A stretch of 64,000 nt of DNA from Synechococcus sp. CBW1107 (lineage in GTDB: Bacteria > Cyanobacteriota > Cyanobacteriia > PCC-6307 > Cyanobiaceae), in contig NZ_CP064908.1 of the NCBI RefSeq assembly GCF_015841355.1, forward strand, positions 1,922,001 to 1,986,000. The letters run 5' to 3'. Positions 1 through 8,208 of this stretch are shown in pieces (positions within the stretch are counted from its first letter, which is position 1; the number at the start of each line of letters is the position of its first letter). Below the pieces are notes generated by a model. It was not told where the DNA came from. It searched no databases and worked only from the letters and a program-made list of their open reading frames with translations. A program made the position numbers and the translations under genes.

Positions 1-661
1 CCTGCGCAACCCCGCGCCGATCTGGAACCAGGCCGCGGGTGTGCGCTGCCGCTGTGTGTTGCTGTTCAGCGATCTGGTCGACTTCACCCCCCTGAGTGCC
101 AGCCTGGAGCCGGCGGAGCTCTTCGATCTGCTCAACCGCTACTTCGAGGTGATGGCGGCGGCGGTGCTGTCTGAGCAGGGGCTGCTGGACAAGTTCATCG
201 GCGATGCGGTGATGGCGGAGTTCGGGGTGCCACGCAGCCGCGGCGACCAGATCGAGGCCCGCGCGGCGGTGCGTGCGGCTCTGGCGATGCAGCGAGGTCT
301 GCAGACGCTCAATCGAGCGTTGGCCGAGAAGAACCGTCCGCCCCTGCGCCATGGCATCGGTCTGCATGTGGGGGAGGTGATCGCCGGCAACCTCGGCTCC
401 AGCCAGCGGCTCGAGTTCACCGTGGTGGGCGCCAGCGTGAACGTGGCCAGCCGGCTGGAGGGGCTGACCCGTCGTTATCCCCAGCATCCGATCCTGATCA
501 GCGGCGATCTGCTGGCGCTGCTGCCGGGGGAGCTGGTGGTGGAGCCTCTTGGCCCACATCCGCTCAAGGGCTGGCCCGATCCCCTGAGGGTGTTCGCCCT
601 GCAGGGTCTTGAGCCGGAGGCACCGGTGGCGGATGAATCCGGAGCCGGCGCGCCGCTGTGA
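1..661 (+). CDS. Adenylate/guanylate cyclase, class III (5' end outside window)
   Basis: The frame is open from base 2 to a TGA at 659-661, so only the C-terminal catalytic domain is seen and the true start lies upstream. It is a class III nucleotidyl cyclase domain: the first metal-binding Asp is in FSDLVDF, the second in DKFIGDAVM (whose Lys contacts the base), and the catalytic Asn and Arg are in VNVASRLE. Seven residues before that Asn is a Thr (EFTVVG), where adenylyl cyclases of class IIIa have Asp. The Lys/Thr pair is the class IIIb pattern, known in cyanobacteria to be bicarbonate-responsive. It probably makes cAMP. The neighbouring cyclase at 1633 is closely similar in this domain, so an upstream CHASE2 and membrane region is likely but unseen. 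The loop before the Asn reads GAS rather than the usual GDT. Confidence 0.9.
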   Translation, partial: LRNPAPIWNQAAGVRCRCVLLFSDLVDFTPLSASLEPAELFDLLNRYFEVMAAAVLSEQGLLDKFIGDAVMAEFGVPRSRGDQIEARAAVRAALAMQRGLQTLNRALAEKNRPPLRHGIGLHVGEVIAGNLGSSQRLEFTVVGASVNVASRLEGLTRRYPQHPILISGDLLALLPGELVVEPLGPHPLKGWPDPLRVFALQGLEPEAPVADESGAGAPL

Positions 662-787
662 CGAGCAGGGCAGACGCCGCCACAATGAGGAATCTGCGGG
701 GCAACCTCCGGCTCACGGCCGCTGGGCTCTGAGCCATCACGCCACCTGTCACGGTTCACGTCGTCAACACTCACGTCGTCAGCACCC

Positions 788-1555
788 ATGTCGCCGCTCC
801 CCCGCCCGGCTGTGGTTGGCTCCCTGCCAGTCCGCCCACAGGCAGCACACCTCCGCCTGCTGCTTCCCGCTGCGCTGCTGGCCTGCCTGGCGATCCCCTT
901 CCGGCCGGCGCCACTGCGGGCCGCCGAGGCGGCCACGGTGCGGGAGATCCTCGACGGCAAGGAGCTGTTCATCGATGAGCGCCAGGCCAGGGTGAACGAC
1001 AAGGCGGTCACCCCCCAGGAGGTGAGCACCAGGAACAGTCGCGCCCAGCTGGGTTTTCCCTCAGGGGCCGCCGGACGTCTCAACCGCTTTTCCCTGCTCC
1101 GCCTCGGTCAGGATTGCTTCCTGCTCAGCAAGGGTCAGGTGCTGGTCTCCGGGAAACAGGCGGGATGCACCCGCTCGTCGCGGTTGAGTGTGCGCGGCAC
1201 CAACTACCTGCTCGCGGTCGATGAGAGCGGCGGCACCGAGTTGTCCGTCCTCGAAGGCTCGGTTGAGGTGGAGCCTCTCAACGGAGGACAACCTGCCCCC
1301 GGGGGGGCCACCACCGTGAATGCCGGAGAGAAACTGCAGCTCTCACCGGCCGGAGTGGTGCTCACCCTGCTCAAGCTCAGCAATGGCGACTACAACGCGA
1401 TTCTCGGTGGGCCTCTGTTCCAGGGCTTCACCACACCGCTGCCGGCCTTCGGATCCCTCGAGAGCTACCTGCGCTCCACCATGCCCTCGGTGTCGATCCC
1501 CTCGGCGCCGTCAACCCCTTCGATTCCGTCGTTCGCGCTGCCGCGCTTCTTCTGA
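788..1555 (+). CDS. FecR-domain exported protein
   Basis: A 255-residue protein of unknown exact role. Residues about 20-46 form a hydrophobic stretch ending in LRAAEA, read as a signal peptide, so the body should be periplasmic. The central region (about 60-185) has FecR-like features: a phase of Ser/Thr-rich beta strands, TNYLLAVDESGG, LEGSVEVEPL and VNAGEKLQLSPAG, resembling the FecR fold that carries a conserved V-RGT-F/Y-V pattern. The tail is rich in Ser and Pro (SIPSAPSTPSIPS). It lies between two cyclase genes on the same strand, 126 bp after the first and 77 bp before the second. FecR-domain proteins are commonly found beside CHASE2 cyclases in cyanobacteria, so it may be part of the same envelope-sensing unit; that is inference from context. 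Confidence 0.75.
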   Translation: MSPLPRPAVVGSLPVRPQAAHLRLLLPAALLACLAIPFRPAPLRAAEAATVREILDGKELFIDERQARVNDKAVTPQEVSTRNSRAQLGFPSGAAGRLNRFSLLRLGQDCFLLSKGQVLVSGKQAGCTRSSRLSVRGTNYLLAVDESGGTELSVLEGSVEVEPLNGGQPAPGGATTVNAGEKLQLSPAGVVLTLLKLSNGDYNAILGGPLFQGFTTPLPAFGSLESYLRSTMPSVSIPSAPSTPSIPSFALPRFF

Positions 1556-1632
1556 TGGGGCAACCAACCCGATGAGGGCCAGGGTGATGCGCGTGCTGCG
1601 GTGACCACCATGCTCAGGGAGCCCCTCCAGCC

Positions 1633-3516
1633 ATGAGCCGACCCCGCGCCCTGGTGGCGGCCTCCCTTGGTGTGGCCCTGCTGGCGGGGGCGATCAGCGG
1701 CTGGCCCATCGGCCGCTGGCGCGCCTGGGAACGGGGCCTGGAAGACCAGCTGCTGGTGCTGCGCGGCCGCCGCCCGCCGCCGGGGCAGGTGGTGCTGGTG
1801 CCGATCGATGATGCCACCCTTCAGCAGGGGGACTGGTACCAGAGCCAGCCGCAGGAGCGTCCGCCCGACTGGGCGGTGGGCACCGGCACCTTGCCCTGGC
1901 CCCGGGCCGCCTATGGGCTGCTGGCCTCCCGGCTGATCGAGGCCGGAGCCAGGGTGGTGGCCATCAATGTGGTCTTCGCGGGCCCCAGCAGCCTGGGCCC
2001 CGCCGACGATCGGGCCCTGGCGGTTGAGCTGCGCCGCCATCCGGGCCGGGTGGCCCTGGCGGCCGAGATGCTGGAGCCGGAGGATGCGCGCACGGGTTCC
2101 TCAGGCCTGACCCTGATCCGGCCGGAGGCGGTGCTGACCGCCCTGGGCGGGCCCGACCGCCTCGGACTCGGCAACACCCTGCCGGCCGAACCCGGGGAGC
2201 CGCCGCGGCACCCCGAGGCCTACGGCCGCGGGCTGCTGCCCGCCAATGGCGTCGCGCCGTTTCCGTCGCTCTCCGCCACGGCGCTGCGCCTGGCCGGGCG
2301 CGGCAGCCGTCAGCACGACCCCGCCATGGCCCTGAACGTCTATGGCCCTGAGGGCGCCTTCCCGCGCATCCCGGCCTGGGAGGTGCTGGACCCTGACCGT
2401 TGGCGGGGGCATCCCCTGCGCGCGCGCGTCCACGGTTCCGTGGTGCTGGTCGGACCCGTGGTCTCCCAGGGGGAGGCCGGCAACCCCACCCCGTTCGGAC
2501 GCCTTTCCGGCCTCGAAGTCCTGGCCACCGCCACGGCCAACTCCCTGCAGGGGGATGGGTTGGCCCCCTGGCCCACTTCCGCCCCCTGGAGGGCCCTGCT
2601 GGCCATGCTCCCCCTGCTGCTGGTCGCAGCCGTGGCCCTGCGGGGCGCAGGCCTGGGCTGGCGTCTCGGCTGGGTGGCGGCGGGCCTGCTGGTCCTGGCC
2701 CTGGCGGGCTGGCTCACCCTGCTGCAGGCCCACCGCTGGCTGCCGCTGCTGGGTCCCGCCGGAGGTCTGGTGCTGCTGGGCCTGCTCTATGGGGGTGAGG
2801 CCTATCAGCGGGAGGAGTCGGAGCGGCGCCGGTTGCGGCGCACCTTCGAGCGCTACGTGGCCCCCAGCGTGGTGGCCGAGATCCTGGCCGACCCCACCGC
2901 TGCCGAGGGCATGCTGCGCGGGCGCGTCCGCCCGGTGACCGTGCTGTTCTCCGACCTGATCGGCTTCACCCAGCTCACCCAGAAGCGCGGCAAGGAAGGG
3001 CAGACCGAACTGCATGTGCGCCAGCTCAACCGCTACCTCGGCGCGATGGTGGCGGTGATCACCGACCATGGCGGCACGATCGACAAATTCATCGGCGACG
3101 CGGTGATGGCGGTGTTCGGCTCGCCCCTGGGCCGGGGTGAGCGCGAGGAGGCCCTGGCGGCCCTCCATTGCGCCCGGGCCATGCGCCGTGCCCTCGAGGA
3201 ACTCAACACCGCCTGGCGGGCCGAAGGGGTCGAGCCCCTCAACAGCGGCATCGGGCTGGCCAGCGGTCCGGCGATGGTGGGTCAGATCGGCAGTCCCCAG
3301 CGCCTGGAGTTCACCGTGATCGGCGACACGGTGAACCTCGCCAGCCGCCTGGAGGGTCAGACCCGTCCGCTGCAGGTGCCGGTGGTGTTCGATGCGGCCA
3401 CTGCCGAGCTGGTCCGTGGGGAATTCCCCGTGAGCCCGTTGGGTCTGGTCACGGTCAAGGGGATGGGGGAGATTCCCGTGTTCACGCTGGGAACCGGTCC
3501 CAGCGGAAGTCCTTGA
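1633..3516 (+). CDS. CHASE2-domain membrane adenylate cyclase (class IIIb)
   Basis: A 627-residue sensor cyclase. A membrane segment at about 7-27 is followed by an extracytoplasmic CHASE2 region (about 35-305, with the motifs VPIDDATL, PWPRAAYG and GPVVSQGE). Three close hydrophobic helices follow (about 318-385), then a short helical linker and the cyclase domain (about 430-610). Catalytic features are intact: FSDLIGFT and DKFIGDAVM (metal Asp residues and the base-reading Lys), Thr in EFTVIG, and VNLASRLE with the catalytic Asn and Arg. Lys plus Thr marks class IIIb, a bicarbonate-stimulated type known from cyanobacteria. The probable product is cAMP in response to an envelope signal. The start is an ATG after a short purine-poor leader. 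Its last 35 bases overlap the convergent thiO gene. Confidence 0.93.
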   Translation: MSRPRALVAASLGVALLAGAISGWPIGRWRAWERGLEDQLLVLRGRRPPPGQVVLVPIDDATLQQGDWYQSQPQERPPDWAVGTGTLPWPRAAYGLLASRLIEAGARVVAINVVFAGPSSLGPADDRALAVELRRHPGRVALAAEMLEPEDARTGSSGLTLIRPEAVLTALGGPDRLGLGNTLPAEPGEPPRHPEAYGRGLLPANGVAPFPSLSATALRLAGRGSRQHDPAMALNVYGPEGAFPRIPAWEVLDPDRWRGHPLRARVHGSVVLVGPVVSQGEAGNPTPFGRLSGLEVLATATANSLQGDGLAPWPTSAPWRALLAMLPLLLVAAVALRGAGLGWRLGWVAAGLLVLALAGWLTLLQAHRWLPLLGPAGGLVLLGLLYGGEAYQREESERRRLRRTFERYVAPSVVAEILADPTAAEGMLRGRVRPVTVLFSDLIGFTQLTQKRGKEGQTELHVRQLNRYLGAMVAVITDHGGTIDKFIGDAVMAVFGSPLGRGEREEALAALHCARAMRRALEELNTAWRAEGVEPLNSGIGLASGPAMVGQIGSPQRLEFTVIGDTVNLASRLEGQTRPLQVPVVFDAATAELVRGEFPVSPLGLVTVKGMGEIPVFTLGTGPSGSP

Positions 3517-4588
3517 GCAGCCCTGCCGTCGCTGGGTCTGGCTGCGGTGCCATGGCCGCCGCGATCAGCTCCGCGGTGATCGCCGCCAGCAGCACACCGT
3601 TGCGGTAGTGGCCCGTGGCCAGCCAGAGCCCCGGGATCGGACCGGGGCCGAGCAGGGGCGCCTCATCCGGGGTGCCGGGCCGGAAGCCCCACCAGCGCTC
3701 CATCGGCGGCCAGCAGGCCGCTTCCGGCAGCAGCGCCTCGATGCCGGCCTGCAGCTCCCGTTGCCCGAAGGGAGTGAGACCCTCCGCGAAGCCGGCCTCC
3801 GGCTCGCTGGTGGCCCCCACCACCAGCAGGCCGTCCTCCCGGGGCACCAGGTAGATCCCCGGACCGAACAGCACCCGCTTCAAGGCGTCCCGGGGCCCCT
3901 GCAGCGAGAGCATCTGCCCCTTGATGGGGGCCACCGGCAGCGCAGGCATCAGCCGGGCGCTCCAGGCGCCGCAGGCCAGCACCGCCCGCCGGCAGGGGAT
4001 CGTGGCGACGTCCCCCTGGGCACGGCGGATGCGCACCGCTTCGAGCGCATCACCCTGCCGGCACACCAGCTCCAGCACCTCAGCCCCTTCCTCGAAAGCC
4101 ACCCCCCGCTCCACGCAGGCCCGCTCCAGGGCCCGCATCAGCTGCCGGCGGTTGTCGATCTGCCCGTCCTGGGGGAACAGCAGCCCGGCCTGCCAGGAGG
4201 GCCCGAGGCCGGGGATCTCCCGCTCCAGCTCGGCCCGCGTCAGGGGCGCCCCGAAGGCGGCGGTGGGGTAGGCGTCGCGCTGCTCGGCGGCGGCAAAGGG
4301 CACCACGATCCCGCAGGGCCGCAGGCCGCAGCTCAGGCCGCTGTCGGCTTCGATCCGCTGCACCCAGGCCGGAATCCGCTCCAGGCTGGCCTGGCCGAGG
4401 CCCAGCAGCGGGCCCGAGATTCCCTCGGCGTGGGGGGCCAGCATCCCGGCGGCCACGAACCCCGCCGCCTCACTGCGGCGCCGGCTGAGCACCTGCACCA
4501 GCTCTCCCCGGCGGGCCAGCTGGTGGGCCACCGCCAGACCGATCAGGCCGCCACCGAGGATCAGCACGGGGTCGCTCTGGACGCTCAT
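3482..4588 (-). CDS. thiO: Glycine oxidase ThiO (FAD-dependent)
   Basis: A 368-residue flavoprotein of the D-amino-acid-oxidase fold. It oxidises glycine to iminoacetate (dehydroglycine) for the thiazole half of thiamine. The N-terminus has the dinucleotide-binding motif GGGLIGLAVAHQLARRG (residues 11-27). The C-terminus carries the ThiO signature: WWGFRPGTPDEAPLLG followed by GHYRNGVLLAAITAELIA. In many cyanobacteria ThiO is fused to thiazole synthase ThiG; here it stands alone. The start ATG at 4588 is divergent from gatB with about 100 bp between starts. Its 3' end overlaps the cyclase by 35 nt. Confidence 0.92.
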   Translation of the reverse strand: MSVQSDPVLILGGGLIGLAVAHQLARRGELVQVLSRRRSEAAGFVAAGMLAPHAEGISGPLLGLGQASLERIPAWVQRIEADSGLSCGLRPCGIVVPFAAAEQRDAYPTAAFGAPLTRAELEREIPGLGPSWQAGLLFPQDGQIDNRRQLMRALERACVERGVAFEEGAEVLELVCRQGDALEAVRIRRAQGDVATIPCRRAVLACGAWSARLMPALPVAPIKGQMLSLQGPRDALKRVLFGPGIYLVPREDGLLVVGATSEPEAGFAEGLTPFGQRELQAGIEALLPEAACWPPMERWWGFRPGTPDEAPLLGPGPIPGLWLATGHYRNGVLLAAITAELIAAAMAPQPDPATAGLLKDFRWDRFPA

Positions 4589-4691
4589 GGGGCCGGCTCT
4601 GGGGTCCGCAGGGGATATTCAGCTTCGGCCATGGCCTCGCCCTGCGGCGGCGGCCGGACGGGGCCTGCTGCATAGGATCGCCCCAGGCGGG

Positions 4692-6182
4692 ATGAAGGCC
4701 ATGACCGGGGTGAGCGGAGAAGGGGGATGGGAGGCGGTGATCGGCCTCGAGACCCATGTGCAGCTGGGCACCGCCAGCAAGATCTTCACGGCGGCCTCCA
4801 CCAGCTACGGCGACGATCCCAACACCCATATCGATCCGGTGGTGCTGGGGCTCCCAGGCACCCTGCCGGTGCTCAACGAGAAGGTGCTGGAGTATGCGGT
4901 GAAGGCGGCACTGGCCTTGAATCTGCAGGTGGCTGAGCACAGCAAGTTCGACCGCAAGCAGTATTTCTATCCCGATCTCCCCAAGAACTACCAGATCTCC
5001 CAATACGACGAGCCGATCGCGGAGAACGGCTGGATCGAGGTGGAGGTGGCCGAGAAGGGCAAGGACACCTACCTCAAGACGATCGGCATCGAGAGGCTGC
5101 ACATGGAGGAAGACGCCGGCAAGCTGGTGCATGCCGGCAGCGATCGCCTCGCCGGCAGCACCCATTCGCTGGTGGATTACAACCGGGCCGGCGTGGCATT
5201 GGCCGAAATCGTGAGCAAGCCCGATCTGCGCACCGGCCGTGAGGCGGCGGAGTATGCCTCGGAGATCCGCCGGATCATGCGCTATCTGGGCGTGAGCGAC
5301 GGCAACATGCAGGAGGGTTCCCTGCGCTGCGATGTGAACATCTCGGTGCGCCGTGGGCCGGATGAGCCGTTCGGTGTGAAGGTGGAGATCAAGAACATGA
5401 ACTCCTTCTCGGCGATCCAGAAGGCCTGTGATTACGAGATCGCCCGGCAGGTCAAGGCGATCGAGGCCGGTGAGCCGATTCGGCAGGAAACGCGCCTCTG
5501 GGACGAGAGCAAGCAGCTCACCAAGAGCATGCGCAGCAAGGAGGGGAGCAGCGATTACCGGTACTTCCCCGAACCGGATCTGGGCCCGATCGAGGTGACC
5601 GCCGAGCGGCGCGAGGGATGGCGCGCGGAGCTGCCCGAGTTGCCGGCGGCCAAGCGCCATCGCTACGCCGAGGAGCTCGGCCTCTCGATCTACGACGCCC
5701 GGGTTCTCACCGATGAACGCGCGATGGCCGAATACTTCGAAGCCGCCGTGGCCGCCGGAGCCGAGGCCAAGTCGGTCGCCAACTGGGTCACCGGCGACAT
5801 CGCCGCCTATCTCAATGCCGGCAAGCTCTCGATCACCGAACTGCCCCTGAAACCCGAGGAACTGGCGGAGCTGGTGGGCCTGATCGACGATGGCACGATC
5901 AGCGGCAAGATCGCCAAGGAGATCCTGCCGGAGCTGCTGGAGAAGGGCGGCTCCGCCAGGGCGATCGTGGCGGAGCGCGGCCTGGGCATGATCAGTGATC
6001 CCGCCGCCATCCAGGCGGTTGTGCAGGACCTGCTTGCCGCCCATCCGGCGGAGGTGGAGGCCTTCCGCGGCGGCAAGACCAAGCTTCAGGGCTTCTTCGT
6101 GGGCCAGCTGATGAAGCGCACCGGCGGCCGGGCCGACCCCAAGCTCGCCAATCGCATCCTCAGCGAGCAGCTGAAGGGCTGA
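4692..6182 (+). CDS. gatB: Aspartyl/glutamyl-tRNA amidotransferase subunit B
   Basis: GatB (496 aa) is the kinase/transamidation subunit of GatCAB, which converts Glu-tRNA(Gln) and Asp-tRNA(Asn) to the amide forms. The family motif ViGLETHVQL is at residues 18-27. It is followed by YFYPDLPKNYQISQYD, the Glu-rich RLHMEEDAGK, VDYNRAGV and GSLRCDVNIS. A C-terminal YqeY-like tail runs to the end. The frame stays open upstream of 4692, but family alignment and an AGGCGGG ribosome-binding site just before the ATG support 4692; ATG 4701 is an alternative. The gene is standalone, transcribed away from thiO. Confidence 0.96.
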   Translation: MKAMTGVSGEGGWEAVIGLETHVQLGTASKIFTAASTSYGDDPNTHIDPVVLGLPGTLPVLNEKVLEYAVKAALALNLQVAEHSKFDRKQYFYPDLPKNYQISQYDEPIAENGWIEVEVAEKGKDTYLKTIGIERLHMEEDAGKLVHAGSDRLAGSTHSLVDYNRAGVALAEIVSKPDLRTGREAAEYASEIRRIMRYLGVSDGNMQEGSLRCDVNISVRRGPDEPFGVKVEIKNMNSFSAIQKACDYEIARQVKAIEAGEPIRQETRLWDESKQLTKSMRSKEGSSDYRYFPEPDLGPIEVTAERREGWRAELPELPAAKRHRYAEELGLSIYDARVLTDERAMAEYFEAAVAAGAEAKSVANWVTGDIAAYLNAGKLSITELPLKPEELAELVGLIDDGTISGKIAKEILPELLEKGGSARAIVAERGLGMISDPAAIQAVVQDLLAAHPAEVEAFRGGKTKLQGFFVGQLMKRTGGRADPKLANRILSEQLKG

Positions 6183-6491
6183 GGTTTGAGTCGGAAATCC
6201 ATGGCCAGCAGCTGGCTGTGGTGACTGATGGCCGGTGCACCAGACGCAGTCTTCGCAGCTTTCAACCTGCTGAGGAGCACCGGCTCGAAGTTGGCACTCT
6301 GCTCCTGGAGCTATCGAAAACCGCTGGTTGGGTGTGGAGAGCAGCTGTCACGACTGGGGGAGCTGCCACCGATCAGCCGCCAAGCGAGGTTCACGGCTGA
6401 CACGAGCACTTGCAAGAGCATCAAAGGGTGGCATTGAGGCCTGAAAGTGATCACCAATGCTGAAATGGCCTCTGATCACCCGGTTACCCCA
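6183..6491. other. Gene-poor spacer, no feature recognised
   Basis: About 310 bases between gatB and the small membrane protein. Two short plus-strand open frames of 60-69 codons overlap here in different phases, and neither resembles a known family. No tRNA-like fold or intrinsic terminator was recognised. Confidence 0.5.
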
Positions 6492-6719
6492 ATGAGCGAC
6501 CACAACGACCAGAAACTGTCTCCGCGGGAGATGATCCGGGTTCATGCGGGGATCGTTCTTCAGTTGGCCACGACCATCAGCGCTGTCGTCATCGCTGCAT
6601 CACTGGTTCCCATCGCCCGGCAGGCGAAACTCTGGGAGGCCTGCCATGACACCTCCGTGAAGTGGCACGGTGTGTGGCACGTTGACAACATCACTGGCGA
6701 TACGAAGGATGTGCATTAG
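6492..6719 (+). CDS. Small single-span membrane protein, unknown function
   Basis: A 75-residue open frame starting at ATG 6492 (an in-frame GTG at 6447 is the longer option). Residues about 19-38 are hydrophobic (IVLQLATTISAVVIAASLVP) and would form one membrane helix. The N-terminus is polar (MSDHNDQKLSPRE). The tail contains Trp, Cys and His. It looks like a real protein because hydrophobic and polar parts are well separated, but no family is recognised. Upstream and downstream stretches appear non-coding. Confidence 0.45.
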   Translation: MSDHNDQKLSPREMIRVHAGIVLQLATTISAVVIAASLVPIARQAKLWEACHDTSVKWHGVWHVDNITGDTKDVH

Positions 6720-6952
6720 GCCTGGGCGACACGCTTCTGCAATGGCGGCTCCCTCAGGCCCAGAGAGTGAACAAGAGTGCCACCAGGCTGGGAGGTAGCC
6801 GGGCTTTGATCGACAGAGATCTTCATTGAGCTTGCGCGCGCAAGGCCTGCTCAGGTCCCTGCTCTGCAGCGATGCCGCCCGGATCCTGCTGGGGATGCTG
6901 AAGCGAAGAGCGCACGGGATAACCTCGGAAGGCTGGAGATCAGGTTCAAGAC

Positions 6953-7555
6953 GTGGACTGGCCGGACGTCATCCTTGTCAATGGACCGTCCAGTGCGGGC
7001 AAGTCCACCCTCTGTCGACGGCTGCAGGCGCGGATTGGCCACCCCTATCTCTGCCTCGGTTTCGACGACGTTCTCTTTTTCGCTGCCCCTCGCTATTACA
7101 GGGGGGCAGACACGCCCCGGCAGGGCGACACCGATCCGTTCACCGCCGAGGGCGTGCAGATGCATCGGGTGTCCGCAGAAGGGGAGCCACTGGATGTGCG
7201 GCCCGTGTTTGGACCCGTCTTCCAGCGCCTGATCGAGACCATGGCACCTGTTGTACGCACACTGGTGGATGGCGGCAACGCCGTGATTTTTGATCATGTC
7301 CTGCATGATCAGGGGATGATGGACAGCTGCACAGCCGCCTTCGCCGGACTGCGGGTGTTCAGCGTGGGCATCACCTGTGACCTGGCGATCCTCGAGGCAC
7401 GGGAGCGGGCCCGCGGCGACCGCGTCCTTGGCCGGGCTCGTGGCCTGGCGGACGTGGTGCATGGCTTCTGCACCTATGACCTGACCGTGGATTCCGGGCA
7501 GCTGGGGCCTGAGGACTGCGTGGATCGGGTGGTCTCCGCTCTGCATGGGGTCTGA
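6953..7555 (+). CDS. Chloramphenicol-phosphotransferase-like P-loop kinase
   Basis: A 200-residue protein starting at GTG 6953. It opens with a Walker A motif, VNGPSSAGKSTLCRRLQ (residues 8-24). It then has a short conserved block GFDDVLFF and the VIFDHVLHD segment (about residues 111-119) typical of the CPT-like small-molecule phosphotransferase family (zeta-toxin-like fold). Members include streptomycete chloramphenicol 3-O-phosphotransferase, but most homologues have unknown substrates, so drug resistance should not be assumed. Its 3' end overlaps coaE on the other strand by 82 nt, the longest convergent overlap in the window. It follows a 230-bp stretch with no recognisable gene, which would fit an acquired gene. 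Confidence 0.75.
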   Translation: MDWPDVILVNGPSSAGKSTLCRRLQARIGHPYLCLGFDDVLFFAAPRYYRGADTPRQGDTDPFTAEGVQMHRVSAEGEPLDVRPVFGPVFQRLIETMAPVVRTLVDGGNAVIFDHVLHDQGMMDSCTAAFAGLRVFSVGITCDLAILEARERARGDRVLGRARGLADVVHGFCTYDLTVDSGQLGPEDCVDRVVSALHGV

Positions 7556-8163
7556 ACCTCCACGGCCTCCTTGACCCGCTCGGCCAATGAGGTGGCGGCC
7601 CCCTGGTTGTCGATGACCAGGTCGGCGAGCTGCCGCTTGCGCTCCAGAGGCCACTGGGTCGCCACTCGGGCGCGAGCCTCGGCCTCGCTGAGCCGGTCGC
7701 GGGCTATCAGCCGTTTCAGTTGCTGGCCCTCGTCGCAGTCCACCAGCCAGACCTCGCTGCACAGTCCCTCCAGCCCCGCCTCGAACAGAAGCGGGATCAT
7801 CATCACCACCACGGGGGCCGCGGCCAGTCGAGCCAGATCGGCATCGAAGCGGGCTCGCACCAGCGGATGGATCAGTGCCTCCAGCCAGGCCCGCTCCGCC
7901 CCATCCGCGAAAACGATCCGCCCGAGAGCGGCGCGATCGATCCCTCCTGTCGCGTGGCGCACCCGGTCGCCGTACCGCTCCAACACGGCCTGCTCCCCTT
8001 GGCTGCAGGGGGCCAGGGCCTCCCGGGCGTAGCGGTCGGCATCCAGCACGGGCAACCCATGGCGCTCGGCGAGGAACCGCCCCACGCTGCTCTTGCCCGT
8101 GGCAATGCCGCCGGTGAGACCGATGCGGCGCTGCCCGCCACGCCAGCGGTGCCGGATCAGCAT
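7474..8163 (-). CDS. coaE: Dephospho-CoA kinase
   Basis: CoaE (229 aa) phosphorylates dephospho-CoA at the 3' ribose hydroxyl, the last step of CoA synthesis. The P-loop is GLTGGIATGKSSV (residues 15-27). Other family motifs are LDADRYAREAL, IHPLVRARF, MMIPLLFEAGLE and VDCDEGQQLKRLIARD. The ATG at 8163 was chosen because the P-loop then begins at residue 15 as usual; the frame is open far upstream but that part is antisense to argJ. It is divergent from argJ (45 bp between starts). The C-terminal 20 or so residues, overlapping the CPT-like gene, are not conserved. Confidence 0.94.
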   Translation of the reverse strand: MLIRHRWRGGQRRIGLTGGIATGKSSVGRFLAERHGLPVLDADRYAREALAPCSQGEQAVLERYGDRVRHATGGIDRAALGRIVFADGAERAWLEALIHPLVRARFDADLARLAAAPVVVMMIPLLFEAGLEGLCSEVWLVDCDEGQQLKRLIARDRLSEAEARARVATQWPLERKRQLADLVIDNQGAATSLAERVKEAVEVQTPCRAETTRSTQSSGPSCPESTVRS

Positions 8164-8208
8164 GGCTGGGAGCGGGGATTCGGTCCGGGGGTTGGTGGGG
8201 GCCATGGC

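Noticed and set aside
6953..7555. Calling the P-loop gene a chloramphenicol resistance gene
   Set aside because: Similarity is to the broad CPT-like family, most of whose members have unknown substrates; the sequence gives no evidence of drug specificity.
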